NCBI RefSeq assembly: GCF_001861355.1
Contig: NZ_MASN01000052.1
Coordinates: 186,001-250,000 of the forward strand
Length of the DNA stretch: 64,000 bases
DNA from: Natrialba sp. SSL1
GTDB lineage: Archaea > Halobacteriota > Halobacteria > Halobacteriales > Natrialbaceae
Reading direction: 5' to 3'
Part shown: positions 53,636-62,851 of the stretch, in pieces
How positions within the stretch are numbered: position 1 is the first letter of the stretch
Layout: the number at the start of each line of letters is the position of its first letter
The notes under the pieces: generated by a model
What the model was told of the DNA's origin: nothing
What the model saw: only the letters and a program-made list of their open reading frames with translations
Database searches by the model: none
Translations under genes and position numbers: made by a program

Positions 53636-55954
53636 ATGACGATTGAGTTCGCGGCAGTCACCGATCCGTCAGGGCTCGAGTTCCACGATTCGATCGAACA
53701 GCGGCATCTCCGCGTCGGCACACCGGAAACCGTCTCGCCCACCTCGGTCGATCCCCAGAACTTTCGATTCCCAGTCAACAAAACCTGCACAATAGCGACC
53801 GACGAAATCCGGTTCGATCAACCCTACTCCGTGACCATCCACGACGAAACGGGTCGAACCGAAGCGAACGTCGGCGTCGGCGAACGCACCACACTCGAGA
53901 ACCGCCCGCAGTTCGTCGGACTCAGCGGCCCGATCAAACTCTACTGTCGCATCGATACCGCAGGGACGGTCGACATCGGACTTACCGCCGTCCGAATCGA
54001 ACTCGAGTGCGAGACCACAGTTACGATCGGTGCGCGCTCGCTGCACGACCAGCCGGCGGGAACGATTACGACGCCGCCGGATATCGAATCGATGGCGGCA
54101 GCGCTCTCTGCGTTCCCCTCCGCGTTGAAGACCACGTCTCCGGAGCGGACGTGGCCAACGCTGCGCGGTCACCCACCGTTGATCGAACTCGGCGAAACGC
54201 TCGAAATCCCGAACGCGGTCAGGAAGTCGAATATCGGTCCCGAAACCGGAGCGAGAATACGGGCTGTGTCAGATACCGGCTCGCTGCCGGCCGACGAGAC
54301 AGCAGTTGCGACTGCAAACACACCAGCAGGAGACTCAGTGGTGGGACGAGGTACTGATACTGGCACTGGCACTGGTGCTGATGCTGGTACCGGCACCAGC
54401 ACTGACGCCGAAACCACCACCGAAACACCGGGCGAGGGAATCACGATAACCGTCCCAGAGCGCTACCTCGCGCTCTTTCAGGCCGCCCCGCTCGCGTTCT
54501 TCCTCGATGCCCAGATTCGGCCTGGAACCGAACCCGCGCTGCAGACGCCAGCGTTCGAGTACCCGCTCCCGAACGACGAGACGTTCGGTGACGAGATTGC
54601 GAACTTGCTCAAGCGCTTCTTCTTCCTCGACTGTCTCACCAGAACGGAGGGAATCTTCCAGTACGACCTCCTCGAGCGCTCCGAACTCGAAGACGAACTG
54701 CCGTTTGATCTCGGGACCACCTATGAGGAACCCCTCCCCGAACGGTTAGCGCGATATCTCGAGGTGCCGTTCGACCTCATCGAGACGCACGCACCTCGAT
54801 GGCCACTGACTGCGCACATCCCGCCCGAACCGGAGAGTATCGAGCTGTTGCCGTTCATCGTCAACGAACTGGGTATCGTCCGTCCCTCGCGCGGCAAGAC
54901 ACCGGCCGAACCACCGGCTGCGCCCGCAGCAGACGCCCGACTCGTTCGCTCGACGAGCGAGGCACCACCCGACACAATCGATCGATCACCCGCTCCATCA
55001 CCGCCGCCCTCACCAGCCGATCCACCGGATGAATCCGCGTTCGTCATCCCCACCGTCACCGACGAGTCCGTCGAACACGCCTGGTTCGGCAACAACGTCC
55101 CCCAGAACGCCTCGAAGGCGACTATCGAGGCCTATCGAAATCAGCTGCATCGCGACACGCGAAACGAATCGATCGAAATTCTCCTCGTCTGCAACGACGT
55201 CCGCATGCTCGACGAGCACGATCTGCTCGATGAGACCTACGGGAATCGAGACGAACTCCCGTTCAAGATCGACTCCGAGTTCGGCGTCGACAGCAACCAA
55301 CTTGCAACACTCCTCACCGAAGGCGGGTACGATTTCGTCCACTACATCGGCCACGCAACCGAAGACGGGCTGCGCTGTCCCGACGGTGAGCTAGACATCC
55401 GGACACTCGAGTCGGTCGACGTGGGCGTCTTCTTCCTGAACGCCTGTCGCTCCTATCAACAGGGGCTCGCGATGATCCGCCGTGGCGCGTTCGGCGGCGT
55501 CAGCACGTACGGTGACGTTGCCAACGAAGATGCTGTCGAAGCGGGCGAGACGATGGCCCGATTGCTCAACCGGGGCTTCCCGCTTCGGGGGGCACTCGAG
55601 ATCGCTCGCCAGAATACGGCACTCGGGGAACAGTATCTGATCGTTGGTGACGGGTCTGCTGATATTGCGCAGTCGGATGGGGGTGCGCCTGCTGTTGTCA
55701 AACTCAACCGTTGCGAGGCAGGAGTGATGGATTTCGCTATCCAGTCGTATTCCACAAAGGAGTTCCAGTTAGGAACGGCAACTGCTTCGAACCTCCCGTA
55801 CGTCAAAGATCGGCACTTGAGTCCTGGATGTACGCCATTCTCCAGTGTTAATGAGAGTGAGTTGCACGAGTATCTCTCCTGGAATGAGTTACCGATGTTA
55901 ATCGAGGAGACGCTCTCGTGGAACGACGGGATTGGTCCGTTTAGCGGTGACTGA
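53636..55954 (+). CDS. CHAT-domain protein (caspase-like cysteine protease)
   Basis: A 772-residue multidomain protein. An N-terminal beta-rich region (about 1-160), a Gly/Thr linker (about 225-265), a second domain (270-410, ITVPERYLALFQAAPLAFFLDAQIRP onward), a Pro-rich linker (420-475) and a C-terminal CHAT domain (about 500-690). The catalytic dyad is visible: His573 in FVHYIGHATEDGL and Cys604 in VFFLNACRSYQQG, spaced as in caspase/gasdermin-activating CHAT proteases. No membrane segment. Substrate unknown; the convergent gene at 56033 for a 44-residue hydrophobic mini-protein is an obvious candidate partner. CHAT proteases often act in defence or cell death, which is an analogy only. 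Confidence 0.85.
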   Translation: MTIEFAAVTDPSGLEFHDSIEQRHLRVGTPETVSPTSVDPQNFRFPVNKTCTIATDEIRFDQPYSVTIHDETGRTEANVGVGERTTLENRPQFVGLSGPIKLYCRIDTAGTVDIGLTAVRIELECETTVTIGARSLHDQPAGTITTPPDIESMAAALSAFPSALKTTSPERTWPTLRGHPPLIELGETLEIPNAVRKSNIGPETGARIRAVSDTGSLPADETAVATANTPAGDSVVGRGTDTGTGTGADAGTGTSTDAETTTETPGEGITITVPERYLALFQAAPLAFFLDAQIRPGTEPALQTPAFEYPLPNDETFGDEIANLLKRFFFLDCLTRTEGIFQYDLLERSELEDELPFDLGTTYEEPLPERLARYLEVPFDLIETHAPRWPLTAHIPPEPESIELLPFIVNELGIVRPSRGKTPAEPPAAPAADARLVRSTSEAPPDTIDRSPAPSPPPSPADPPDESAFVIPTVTDESVEHAWFGNNVPQNASKATIEAYRNQLHRDTRNESIEILLVCNDVRMLDEHDLLDETYGNRDELPFKIDSEFGVDSNQLATLLTEGGYDFVHYIGHATEDGLRCPDGELDIRTLESVDVGVFFLNACRSYQQGLAMIRRGAFGGVSTYGDVANEDAVEAGETMARLLNRGFPLRGALEIARQNTALGEQYLIVGDGSADIAQSDGGAPAVVKLNRCEAGVMDFAIQSYSTKEFQLGTATASNLPYVKDRHLSPGCTPFSSVNESELHEYLSWNELPMLIEETLSWNDGIGPFSGD

Positions 55955-56032
55955 CCGGTCTCTAGAAGACTAGTTGATTCTGCTCCGAGGACAGGGGTAA
56001 AATTATACGGTTAGCAGCTGATCTCGAGGTAG

Positions 56033-56167
56033 TTACGGACCAACCTGCGAGTTGGTGCCTGCAACAACCGTCCCTGCCTGGCTGAGCAGGATGCAGAGCG
56101 TGAACAGTGCGCCGATCATTCGTGGGTGCTGGGCAAGGTAATCCTTCATGCTGTCAGTTACGGACAT
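56033..56167 (-). CDS. 44-residue hydrophobic mini-protein beside CHAT gene
   Basis: Small gene for MSVTDSMKDYLAQHPRMIGA, then a hydrophobic segment LFTLCILLSQAGTVVAG, and NSQVGP. It has an AGGAGT ribosome-binding site (56171-56176) four bases before the ATG and a TAAATATA box at 56197. Start, hydrophobic core and Gly/Pro ending follow a short haloarchaeal family (DUF7503-like, from memory) found near CHAT genes. The AxAG end of the helix resembles a signal-peptidase site, which would release a tiny peptide. It may be a CHAT substrate or sensor; unproved. Confidence 0.7.
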   Translation of the reverse strand: MSVTDSMKDYLAQHPRMIGALFTLCILLSQAGTVVAGTNSQVGP

Positions 56168-56170
56168 TAC

Positions 56171-56204
56171 ACTCCTATGGTTACCACCAATGGAAATAAA
56201 TATA
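56171..56204 (-). promoter_or_regulatory. Promoter and Shine-Dalgarno of the mini-protein gene
   Basis: On the minus strand TATATTTA (56197-56204) is followed by AGGAGT (56171-56176) just before the ATG. A canonical SD is uncommon among the leaderless genes of this window. Confidence 0.55.
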
Positions 56205-56447
56205 TCTTATACTTTCATATGCAATGTTACAGAAATAAGTGACACGGTGCTGAACAGAGCATGTCAAACGATCCCGTGACTAGAACGCAGGTAAGTAAGG
56301 GCACACACGAGAGAAATTGGTCTGGGTGGCGCTGAGACAACAGAAATGCGGTGTCAGTGAGAATAGGGAACCGAACTCCCTAGAACAGCATCCGAAAAAT
56401 TCGATCGGTCAGCGAACGCAACGGGCAGCTATGTGAGGGGAGACTGT
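56205..56447. other. Intergenic region, no gene seen
   Basis: AT-richer spacer between the mini-protein promoter and the end of aglB. Only short open frames with no coding bias. Nothing recognised. Confidence 0.5.
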
Positions 56448-59342
56448 TTAGATGTCATCCGTCTCATCGTCTGCTGCTTCCTCGTCTGCGACGGTGTCAT
56501 CGCCGCCCTCCTCATCGTCGTCAGCTGTCTCGTCTTCATCGTCGTCCGCCGGCTCCTCGTCCTCAGTCTCGACCTCCTCGAGTTCGACGTCGAGCGTTTC
56601 ACCGTCGATGACTGCAGATTCCGAAACTTCCTGCGCTCCCTGGTACACGGTGAATGTCTCGCCGTCGGACATCGTGAACGAGAGTTCGTACTCGTCGTCA
56701 AGCGCTTCGACGGCACTGTTCGTGTAGCCGTCTTCGACGCCGAGTTCGTCGTCCGTCGCGTACGGGACCGTCAGCTCGAACGCACCGTTCTCGTCGACTT
56801 CACCCTGCTGGGTGTAGTTGAACGTGGTTCCGGTGTTGGTCTCGATCTCGAGCGTTGCAGTGACGATGTCGCCTGCAGAGACGTTCTCGTCATCAACGGT
56901 TCCGCTAAGGGTTGCACCTTCGACGCGCTCGTAGGTCTTGACGGAGGCGGTCTCACGCTGTCCGATCTCTTCGTACTCGAGGTTTGGATGCTGCTGGATC
57001 TGCTGCAGTTCGAGAAGCGTGTGCTGGCTCGATAGGTCCTGGTTGAGGCGGACTTGCGGTGTTCCGTCCTCCGCCGTTAGCACCTGATCGGTGTCGGAGT
57101 TGATGATCGCGTAACTCATGAACTGCGTCGCGTGCTCCTCGTTTTCGTGGACGAGGCGGTAGTTCTCCATTCCGACCGCGTTGTTGAAGTACAGCGACGA
57201 GAGGACCGTATCGTCGTACGGAACGTCGTTGAACATCTCCGCGACCTCGTCACGGTCGATCTGTTCGGTTCCGTCGTAGTCTTCCGGCGTAACGTAGTGG
57301 CTATGATCGGGTTCGGACCAGGTCGTGATGGCGGAGAACTTTCCGCTCGCCATTGCGTCGTCAATCATCACGTACCGGATCTCCTCGTCAGTCTGGTCGG
57401 CATCCGCGATGAGCTGCTCGAGTTCCTCGTCCGAGTGGTCATCGACCGACTCACCCGTCGCAATCGCATCGAGAATTAGCTCTGCGCGCTCCTCAGATTC
57501 AGCCGTTAAGAACGCCGATGAGGAGCGAGCATTCTGCTGGAACGGGTTCGAATGCGGGATCCGCTCTGACTGTGTCGTAATCAGATGGCCATAGTCCCAC
57601 CACGACATGACGCCGTAGCTTCCAACCGGATAATCAAAGTTCCCGTCCTCCGGATAGTCATAGCTGCCGAAGTAGTCGAGTTCACTGGCGTTGTCAGCGC
57701 CGCCCCAGTTACCTGGTTCGGGCGTGTTTTCTGCCAGCCAGTGGTTCGACTCTTCCCAGGTCGTCGCGTCGTCGTGTGGCTGTGCGTAGCTTCCCTGCTC
57801 CCACGCAGTGTTTCCTGCCTGTGCGATCGGCGGGAGCAACGGGGCAAACAGCAGCAGTGCGACCATGAACAGGACGATAACCTGGTATGTCTCGATCTGT
57901 CGGATCGAATTGACGCCGCTTCGGATATCGAAGTCGAACAGACGGACGACGTCAGCCACGAAGACGGCGTTCATGGCTACGACCGCGAGGACGAGATAGT
58001 AGGAGAATCGGATCTGGGTCGCTGCCATACTCATCAGGAACAACGACCAGACGATGATGAGAGTGTATTCGGTGCGGTACTCACGGCCGAGGAACGGCCG
58101 TGCGATCAGCAGGCCGAGACCGGCGAGCATCGTGTAGAACGCTGCGCCGAACTCGTCGAACATGAAGCTGGTGAAGTCACTAGGTGGTTGTGCTTCCTGG
58201 ATGGTGAGGTCCGTGGCAGTCTCACCGAACGGCAGCACGCGGCGGGTCGCGTTGTCCACGATCGTACTGAACAAGTCAGGAAGAACGACCCACATCAGAC
58301 CGAACGTGACAGCGAGCAAGCCACCGATCGCTGCGGGATAGAATCGTCGGTCGACATCGAATCCGTTCCACTGGCGCGCGAACCAGGCCATGAACACACA
58401 GCCACCAGCAACGAGTGCGGCGCTTAGCGGCTGGAGGTAGCTAAAGCTCGTCACACTCGTTCCGGGGTCTTCGATCAGCAATGCCGTCACGAGCGCGGTA
58501 ATGCCGAGACTGGTCGCACCAACGAATGCGACGTGGTCCGGCGAAATGTTTCGGACGTAGTCGAGACAGAGCTGGACGGTGAAGAAGATCGCGAGGATCC
58601 CGATCAGGACGACCCCTGGTGGCCAAACCCAGATGTAGAGCGACAGCGCGAGACCGGCAAGAGCGCTGTATATCGTCGGTTCACGAAGCGTCTCCCAGTC
58701 CTTGTCGACGAGGAGTTCGTAGATCGGTTGTTCGCGTTCTGCAGCGCGCAGCGCCACCATCAGCGCCAGGATGGCAATCGCCATAAACAGCACTTCGGCG
58801 ACGTGGTGCTGGAGTTGTCCGACCGTCGTTCGCGTGAGGAACTGTCCCGGGACGAGTGCGAGGAGCAGAATCGAAACGATTCCGCCGAGCGTTCCGCCGA
58901 GTCGGCGGCCGATGTAGAACACCGGAATCGCAACGAGGGCAGCCATCACGGGAACAGCGATCAGCGAGACCGTGTACAGTGTCTCCGTCGATGGATCGCC
59001 GAGGCCGACGATCATCGCGACGGTGACGATGAGCTGGTCGAACAGCGTTCCGAACTGGCCGACATACCGCCCAGTCGGGAACCCGGTCCAAATATCGTAC
59101 GGCATCGTGTACGGGTAGTTCTCTGCCGTCCACTCGATCGTTCGCCAGTGATACCACGAGTCGACTGCAGCGAGGCTCGGCGTTCCGTCCTCGGTGGTAA
59201 ACGCACTGTAAGACTGCAGCCGAACCCAGAGCATGAACAGTATCACAGCCCCGATTACGGGGATATGATACCAGTCGTCCCACGTCTCGAGAATGGAGGT
59301 GTTCGTCTCCTCCTCTTCGACGTGTTCAGTGTTGGTACTCAT
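56448..59342 (-). CDS. aglB: Oligosaccharyltransferase AglB
   Basis: Membrane enzyme that transfers the lipid-linked glycan to Asn of S-layer proteins, archaellins and other secreted proteins. About 13 hydrophobic segments lie in the first 510 residues. The catalytic signature WWDYG is at about residue 580, and an early acidic motif (AAVDSWYHWRT) supplies the metal site. The extracellular C-terminal domain runs to about 900, followed by an acidic tail (EEPADDDEDETADDDEEGGDD). Divergent from the AglG-like gene. Length (964 residues) fits euryarchaeal AglB. Confidence 0.96.
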   Translation of the reverse strand: MSTNTEHVEEEETNTSILETWDDWYHIPVIGAVILFMLWVRLQSYSAFTTEDGTPSLAAVDSWYHWRTIEWTAENYPYTMPYDIWTGFPTGRYVGQFGTLFDQLIVTVAMIVGLGDPSTETLYTVSLIAVPVMAALVAIPVFYIGRRLGGTLGGIVSILLLALVPGQFLTRTTVGQLQHHVAEVLFMAIAILALMVALRAAEREQPIYELLVDKDWETLREPTIYSALAGLALSLYIWVWPPGVVLIGILAIFFTVQLCLDYVRNISPDHVAFVGATSLGITALVTALLIEDPGTSVTSFSYLQPLSAALVAGGCVFMAWFARQWNGFDVDRRFYPAAIGGLLAVTFGLMWVVLPDLFSTIVDNATRRVLPFGETATDLTIQEAQPPSDFTSFMFDEFGAAFYTMLAGLGLLIARPFLGREYRTEYTLIIVWSLFLMSMAATQIRFSYYLVLAVVAMNAVFVADVVRLFDFDIRSGVNSIRQIETYQVIVLFMVALLLFAPLLPPIAQAGNTAWEQGSYAQPHDDATTWEESNHWLAENTPEPGNWGGADNASELDYFGSYDYPEDGNFDYPVGSYGVMSWWDYGHLITTQSERIPHSNPFQQNARSSSAFLTAESEERAELILDAIATGESVDDHSDEELEQLIADADQTDEEIRYVMIDDAMASGKFSAITTWSEPDHSHYVTPEDYDGTEQIDRDEVAEMFNDVPYDDTVLSSLYFNNAVGMENYRLVHENEEHATQFMSYAIINSDTDQVLTAEDGTPQVRLNQDLSSQHTLLELQQIQQHPNLEYEEIGQRETASVKTYERVEGATLSGTVDDENVSAGDIVTATLEIETNTGTTFNYTQQGEVDENGAFELTVPYATDDELGVEDGYTNSAVEALDDEYELSFTMSDGETFTVYQGAQEVSESAVIDGETLDVELEEVETEDEEPADDDEDETADDDEEGGDDTVADEEAADDETDDI

Positions 59343-59378
59343 TAGGTTGCACCAGACCCAAGCCGGGAATAAGTCTTG

Positions 59379-59386
59379 TTATATAC
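59379..59386 (-). promoter_or_regulatory. TATA box of aglB
   Basis: TTATATAC, reading GTATATAA on the minus strand, 40 bases before the aglB ATG at 59342; predicts a leader of about 14 bases. Confidence 0.5.
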
Positions 59387-59522
59387 ACGTCGTGTTTTGA
59401 TGACCGGTCGCACAGGGAGACTACTGTTGATGGGGATGAGTAGACCGCCATTCTGGAACGGACTGCATCGGACTCCATCGAAGGAAAAGGCTTATTCGCC
59501 ACTCACAGCAATGCTGCGGACG

Positions 59523-60464
59523 ATGAAGGTCTCCGTCGTCATCTGCACGTACGCGATGGAACGCTACGACGTCTTCTCCGAGTGCGTCGATAGCGTTCTC
59601 GAACAAACCTACGACCCGCTCGAGGTCGTCATCGTTGTAGACGGCAACGAGACTGTCTTCGAGCGCGTTACGGACGACTATGGAGACCTCGACGGTGTCG
59701 AATGCTACTGCAACGACGACAATCAGGGCATCTCCTACAGTCGAACCCGTGGTGCCAAACTTGCAACCGGTGATGTCGTCGCGTTCATCGACGACGACGC
59801 CGTCGCCGAACCCGACTGGATCGACGAACTCGCGCGGGTCTACGACGAAACCGACGCCATCGCCGTCGGCGGACACGCCAAACCCGACTGGGTGACCGAC
59901 AAACCCGATTTCTTCCCCGAGGAGTTCTACTGGCTCGTCGGCTGTGACGAACGCGGAATGGGCGAGCACATGGAGGAACTTCGGAACACGTACGGCTCCA
60001 ACATTTCTTTCCGGCGAAACGTCTTTCTGAACGTCGGCGGCTACGACGAGAACACCGGCCGGAAGGGCGACCGACACATCCAGGCCCACGAAGCGCCGGT
60101 CTGCATCCGGATGGCGAACAAGTACGGGAAGGGCGTCATCTACAACACTGACGCCGTCGTAAACCACAAGCTGTTCGACTATCGCGGGGAGTTCCGATGG
60201 CTGGTCTTTCGCTCGTTCTGGCAGGGCTACTCGAAGCGAATTATGGACTTGCTCCTACCCGAAGCCGCGGGAGACAAGAACGACTATCTGAAACAGCTCA
60301 TGCTCGAGTTCGTTCCTTCCAGACTGCGAGACCTAATTCGGAATCCATCGAGCCCGAAGGCGAAACAACTCGTCACGATTTTCATCTTTACCGCGGCAGT
60401 CGGCTTCGGCTATCTGTACGGACTTATCCAATCGGATGACAAACTCGTCGGTGCGGCTACGTAG
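59523..60464 (+). CDS. aglG: Family 2 glycosyltransferase, AglG-like
   Basis: Probable glucosyl-dolichyl-phosphate glucuronosyltransferase-like enzyme extending the S-layer glycan precursor. GT-A fold: VSVVICTYAMERYDVFSECVDSVLEQTYDPLEVVIVVDG, NDDNQGISYSRTRG, and the metal motif FIDDDAV. The C-terminus has an amphipathic/hydrophobic helix VTIFIFTAAVGFGYLYGLI, for membrane association. It neighbours aglB divergently, as aglG does in Haloferax; sugar identity is inferred. A TTATTC box at about 59492 supports the ATG at 59523 rather than earlier in-frame starts. Confidence 0.85.
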   Translation: MKVSVVICTYAMERYDVFSECVDSVLEQTYDPLEVVIVVDGNETVFERVTDDYGDLDGVECYCNDDNQGISYSRTRGAKLATGDVVAFIDDDAVAEPDWIDELARVYDETDAIAVGGHAKPDWVTDKPDFFPEEFYWLVGCDERGMGEHMEELRNTYGSNISFRRNVFLNVGGYDENTGRKGDRHIQAHEAPVCIRMANKYGKGVIYNTDAVVNHKLFDYRGEFRWLVFRSFWQGYSKRIMDLLLPEAAGDKNDYLKQLMLEFVPSRLRDLIRNPSSPKAKQLVTIFIFTAAVGFGYLYGLIQSDDKLVGAAT

Positions 60465-60469
60465 CGACT

Positions 60470-61384
60470 CTACTCGAGTGTAGGTGGCCCGCTGTTCGTC
60501 TCATTGTTTGCACCGCGGACGTACTCGAGATACTCGCGGTAGTACCCAAGACCACGAACACCCGTAAGAAACGTCGAAAGGGCACTGAAGGCCGCACGGT
60601 CGCTTGTCGGGAGATCCCGATCGGGAGATTTAATCCCTGACGGTCGCGGTGGAACGCCTAGCTCTCCGTATCGCTCTGGATAGTACTGCTGGAGTTGACA
60701 GAGTCCACGACCGACTCGACGATCCTTTTTGATCAGTGCACGCAGTGAGTTCCGAGTAGGGTGGGTCATCGTCACGTCCTCGGCGAAGTGCATCTTGTAG
60801 CCGGCTTCGTGTACCCGATTGCCGAATTCTTTGTCCCCACCGGATGTCAGGCGATGATCGAAGAGACCCACGTCCTCGAACACGTGGCGGCGAACGAACA
60901 GACAACACGTCGGTACGAACTGCTGGTACTCGAGATACTGTTCGATCGGAAACCCAGTGTGATGATCGTATCGGGCTGCGACCGTTGGGTTGTCGGGTAG
61001 CGTGAGTTCAACGTTACAGCCCATATAATCCGCATTGGTGGTTTCGAACTCGTTGAGTGCAGATTCTACCCAGTCATCAGGGACGGTCATGTCTGCGTCG
61101 ACGAAGGCTAGAATTTCACTGTCGGTTTCTCGAATTCCAGTGTTGCGGGCAGCGTAGGAGGACTGTCTCTCCCTTTCAAAGCGGAGTGTGGCCTGATCGC
61201 TCTCCGTAATGCCTTCAGCGACAACATGTGGTGTATTGTCGTTTGAGTTATTATCGACGACAGTTAGTGTAGCATCTCCCTCGAGTTGTGGAAGGATGGA
61301 TTCAATCGTCTCACTAGCGCCAACAGGATCATTGTATACGGGGACAACGATCGAGAGTTTTGCTGCTGTCTGTTGCTCACTCAT
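60470..61384 (-). CDS. Family 2 glycosyltransferase of the agl cluster
   Basis: GT-A fold enzyme of 304 residues. LSIVVPVYNDPVGASETIESIL, TVVDNNSNDNTPHV, SYAARNTGIRETDSEILAFVDADMTVPDDW includes the metal motif DAD. PTCCLFVRRHVFEDVGLFDHRLTSGGDKEFGNRVHEAGY is the acceptor-side region with conserved DKEFGNR (ED-type catalytic acid). No membrane helices except a weak hydrophobic C-terminal part. It is convergent with the AglG-like gene (5-base gap) and its start overlaps the AglQ-like stop by four bases. Confidence 0.85.
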   Translation of the reverse strand: MSEQQTAAKLSIVVPVYNDPVGASETIESILPQLEGDATLTVVDNNSNDNTPHVVAEGITESDQATLRFERERQSSYAARNTGIRETDSEILAFVDADMTVPDDWVESALNEFETTNADYMGCNVELTLPDNPTVAARYDHHTGFPIEQYLEYQQFVPTCCLFVRRHVFEDVGLFDHRLTSGGDKEFGNRVHEAGYKMHFAEDVTMTHPTRNSLRALIKKDRRVGRGLCQLQQYYPERYGELGVPPRPSGIKSPDRDLPTSDRAAFSALSTFLTGVRGLGYYREYLEYVRGANNETNSGPPTLE

Positions 61385-62508
61385 ATTGGGTCATGATCCG
61401 GGAGCGCTATGTCACTAAGCCGGGTAGCTTGATACAGTCTCGCTGTGAGCGTTTCGGCGTCTGGGGTGTTCCGGTCCATTCGATTTGTGTTCATGTTGTA
61501 GTGACGATTGAACTGTTTCGTGATCCACCATCGTCGCTCGTCTGCTGAACCGATGTCAAAGACTTCCATCGCAAAGGGCACCTCAAATCCAACGGGATTG
61601 TATGCCGGTCCATATTCGTTTTCCCATACCTTTTCCCGATACGCTGAGGATGTAATGTAGTTCAGGCTACGAGTACACTTTTCAGAACTCCAGAACGAGT
61701 GGTCGGGATATTGTTGTTTCAACAGCGCGAACGCATACAGGTTGAATGCGTGATACCCGATAGCCTTCCATCGAAGTTGCTGTTTCCGCGACGGCAGTGG
61801 AATACTGCTCGTCCCGAACGTCACACCAATACGGTTACGCTCGTCAACCCATGCAAGGTGCAGTAGCCGTCGAAGCGAGTCCGTCGGTTTGAGCGGGTGG
61901 AACACAAGACCCGATGGATAAAGCCGGAGATTCTGTTCCAGTTCATCGAGAAATCGCCGAACCCGAGTATCAATCTGTGAACTTGTCCAAGAAAGATTAG
62001 CCAATATGCCACCCGCTGCAGCGAACCAGATCTGATGGTTGAACGTTGCATCGAACGGCAGTGTTCGTCCGTCGATTTCCACGCGTTTCCAGATTCCCGT
62101 TCGCTCGTCCTGAGGGTGCATGAGAAAAACATCCTCGGCAAGTTGAGCGAGTTCTCGATCAGCGAGTGCGTCCGCAGCGACCGCTAGCGCCTCGATTGTC
62201 CAGGCCTGTCCGATGAGACCGTTACAGGCGTCCTTCCCATCTTCTGCCCGGTGGTGAAACGTCCATCCCTCGGGCCGCGAATCTTGGCTGCGAAGGTATG
62301 AACTTGTCCGCTCGGCTGCATTACGAAACGAATTATTACCTGTTTGTTGGTACAGGTGAGAAAAAGTGAGAAGCCAATGCGAAGTGTTCCGTACGGGCGT
62401 CTCTTTGTCGCCGTACAATCCGTTGTGTCCGGGAGAAATTGACCCATCGTCTCGTATTTCTGAGCGATGAGTGTTTGCCGTTTTGGCAATGTGTGATGAC
62501 AAATTCAT
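61381..62508 (-). CDS. AglQ-like protein of the glycosylation cluster
   Basis: About 375 residues, predicted alpha-barrel of the six-hairpin glycosidase type. The N-terminal part NTSHWLLTFSHLYQQTGNNSF and FHHRAEDGKDACNGLIGQAWTIEAL and later LPFDATFNHQIWFAAAGGIL match proteins annotated as AglQ in haloarchaeal N-glycan clusters, where a role as isomerase or hydrolase acting on a lipid-linked sugar has been proposed. Codon use is AT-richer than in the rest of the window, fitting a transferred locus. Start overlaps the downstream gene in an ATGA. Confidence 0.8.
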   Translation of the reverse strand: MNLSSHIAKTANTHRSEIRDDGSISPGHNGLYGDKETPVRNTSHWLLTFSHLYQQTGNNSFRNAAERTSSYLRSQDSRPEGWTFHHRAEDGKDACNGLIGQAWTIEALAVAADALADRELAQLAEDVFLMHPQDERTGIWKRVEIDGRTLPFDATFNHQIWFAAAGGILANLSWTSSQIDTRVRRFLDELEQNLRLYPSGLVFHPLKPTDSLRRLLHLAWVDERNRIGVTFGTSSIPLPSRKQQLRWKAIGYHAFNLYAFALLKQQYPDHSFWSSEKCTRSLNYITSSAYREKVWENEYGPAYNPVGFEVPFAMEVFDIGSADERRWWITKQFNRHYNMNTNRMDRNTPDAETLTARLYQATRLSDIALPDHDPI

Positions 62509-62851
62509 GTGTATTGATCGGATATGAATATAAAGTAGAGTATGATCTTTAATCTGTATTTTGAAGGAGTCCTAACAGAGAATGAGATGGGGGTTAAAAA
62601 CATAATAACATCTACATCACTTGGCAAGATGTGTGGGAGAGTGCGGAATAGTCGTATAATACATCATCAAACAGAGTATTATTCTATATAAAATATATAG
62701 ATGAATACATTCGTTATTATTAATGTTCCCCATATTGAACTATTAGTGTGGACGAATCGCCACCTTCTACAATATCATAATCACCTTTGCTTGAGAGTTG
62801 TAAATTAACAATTCACAAGTTACTTACCCCACTATTTGAGTTGTATCCCTA
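62509..62851. other. AT-rich intergenic region of glycan island
   Basis: About 340 bases with much lower GC than average. No gene. Several TATA-like words (TATATAAAATATATAG at about 62684-62700) could serve divergent transcription of the AglQ-like gene and the sulfatase gene. Low GC marks a likely recombination boundary. Confidence 0.55.
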
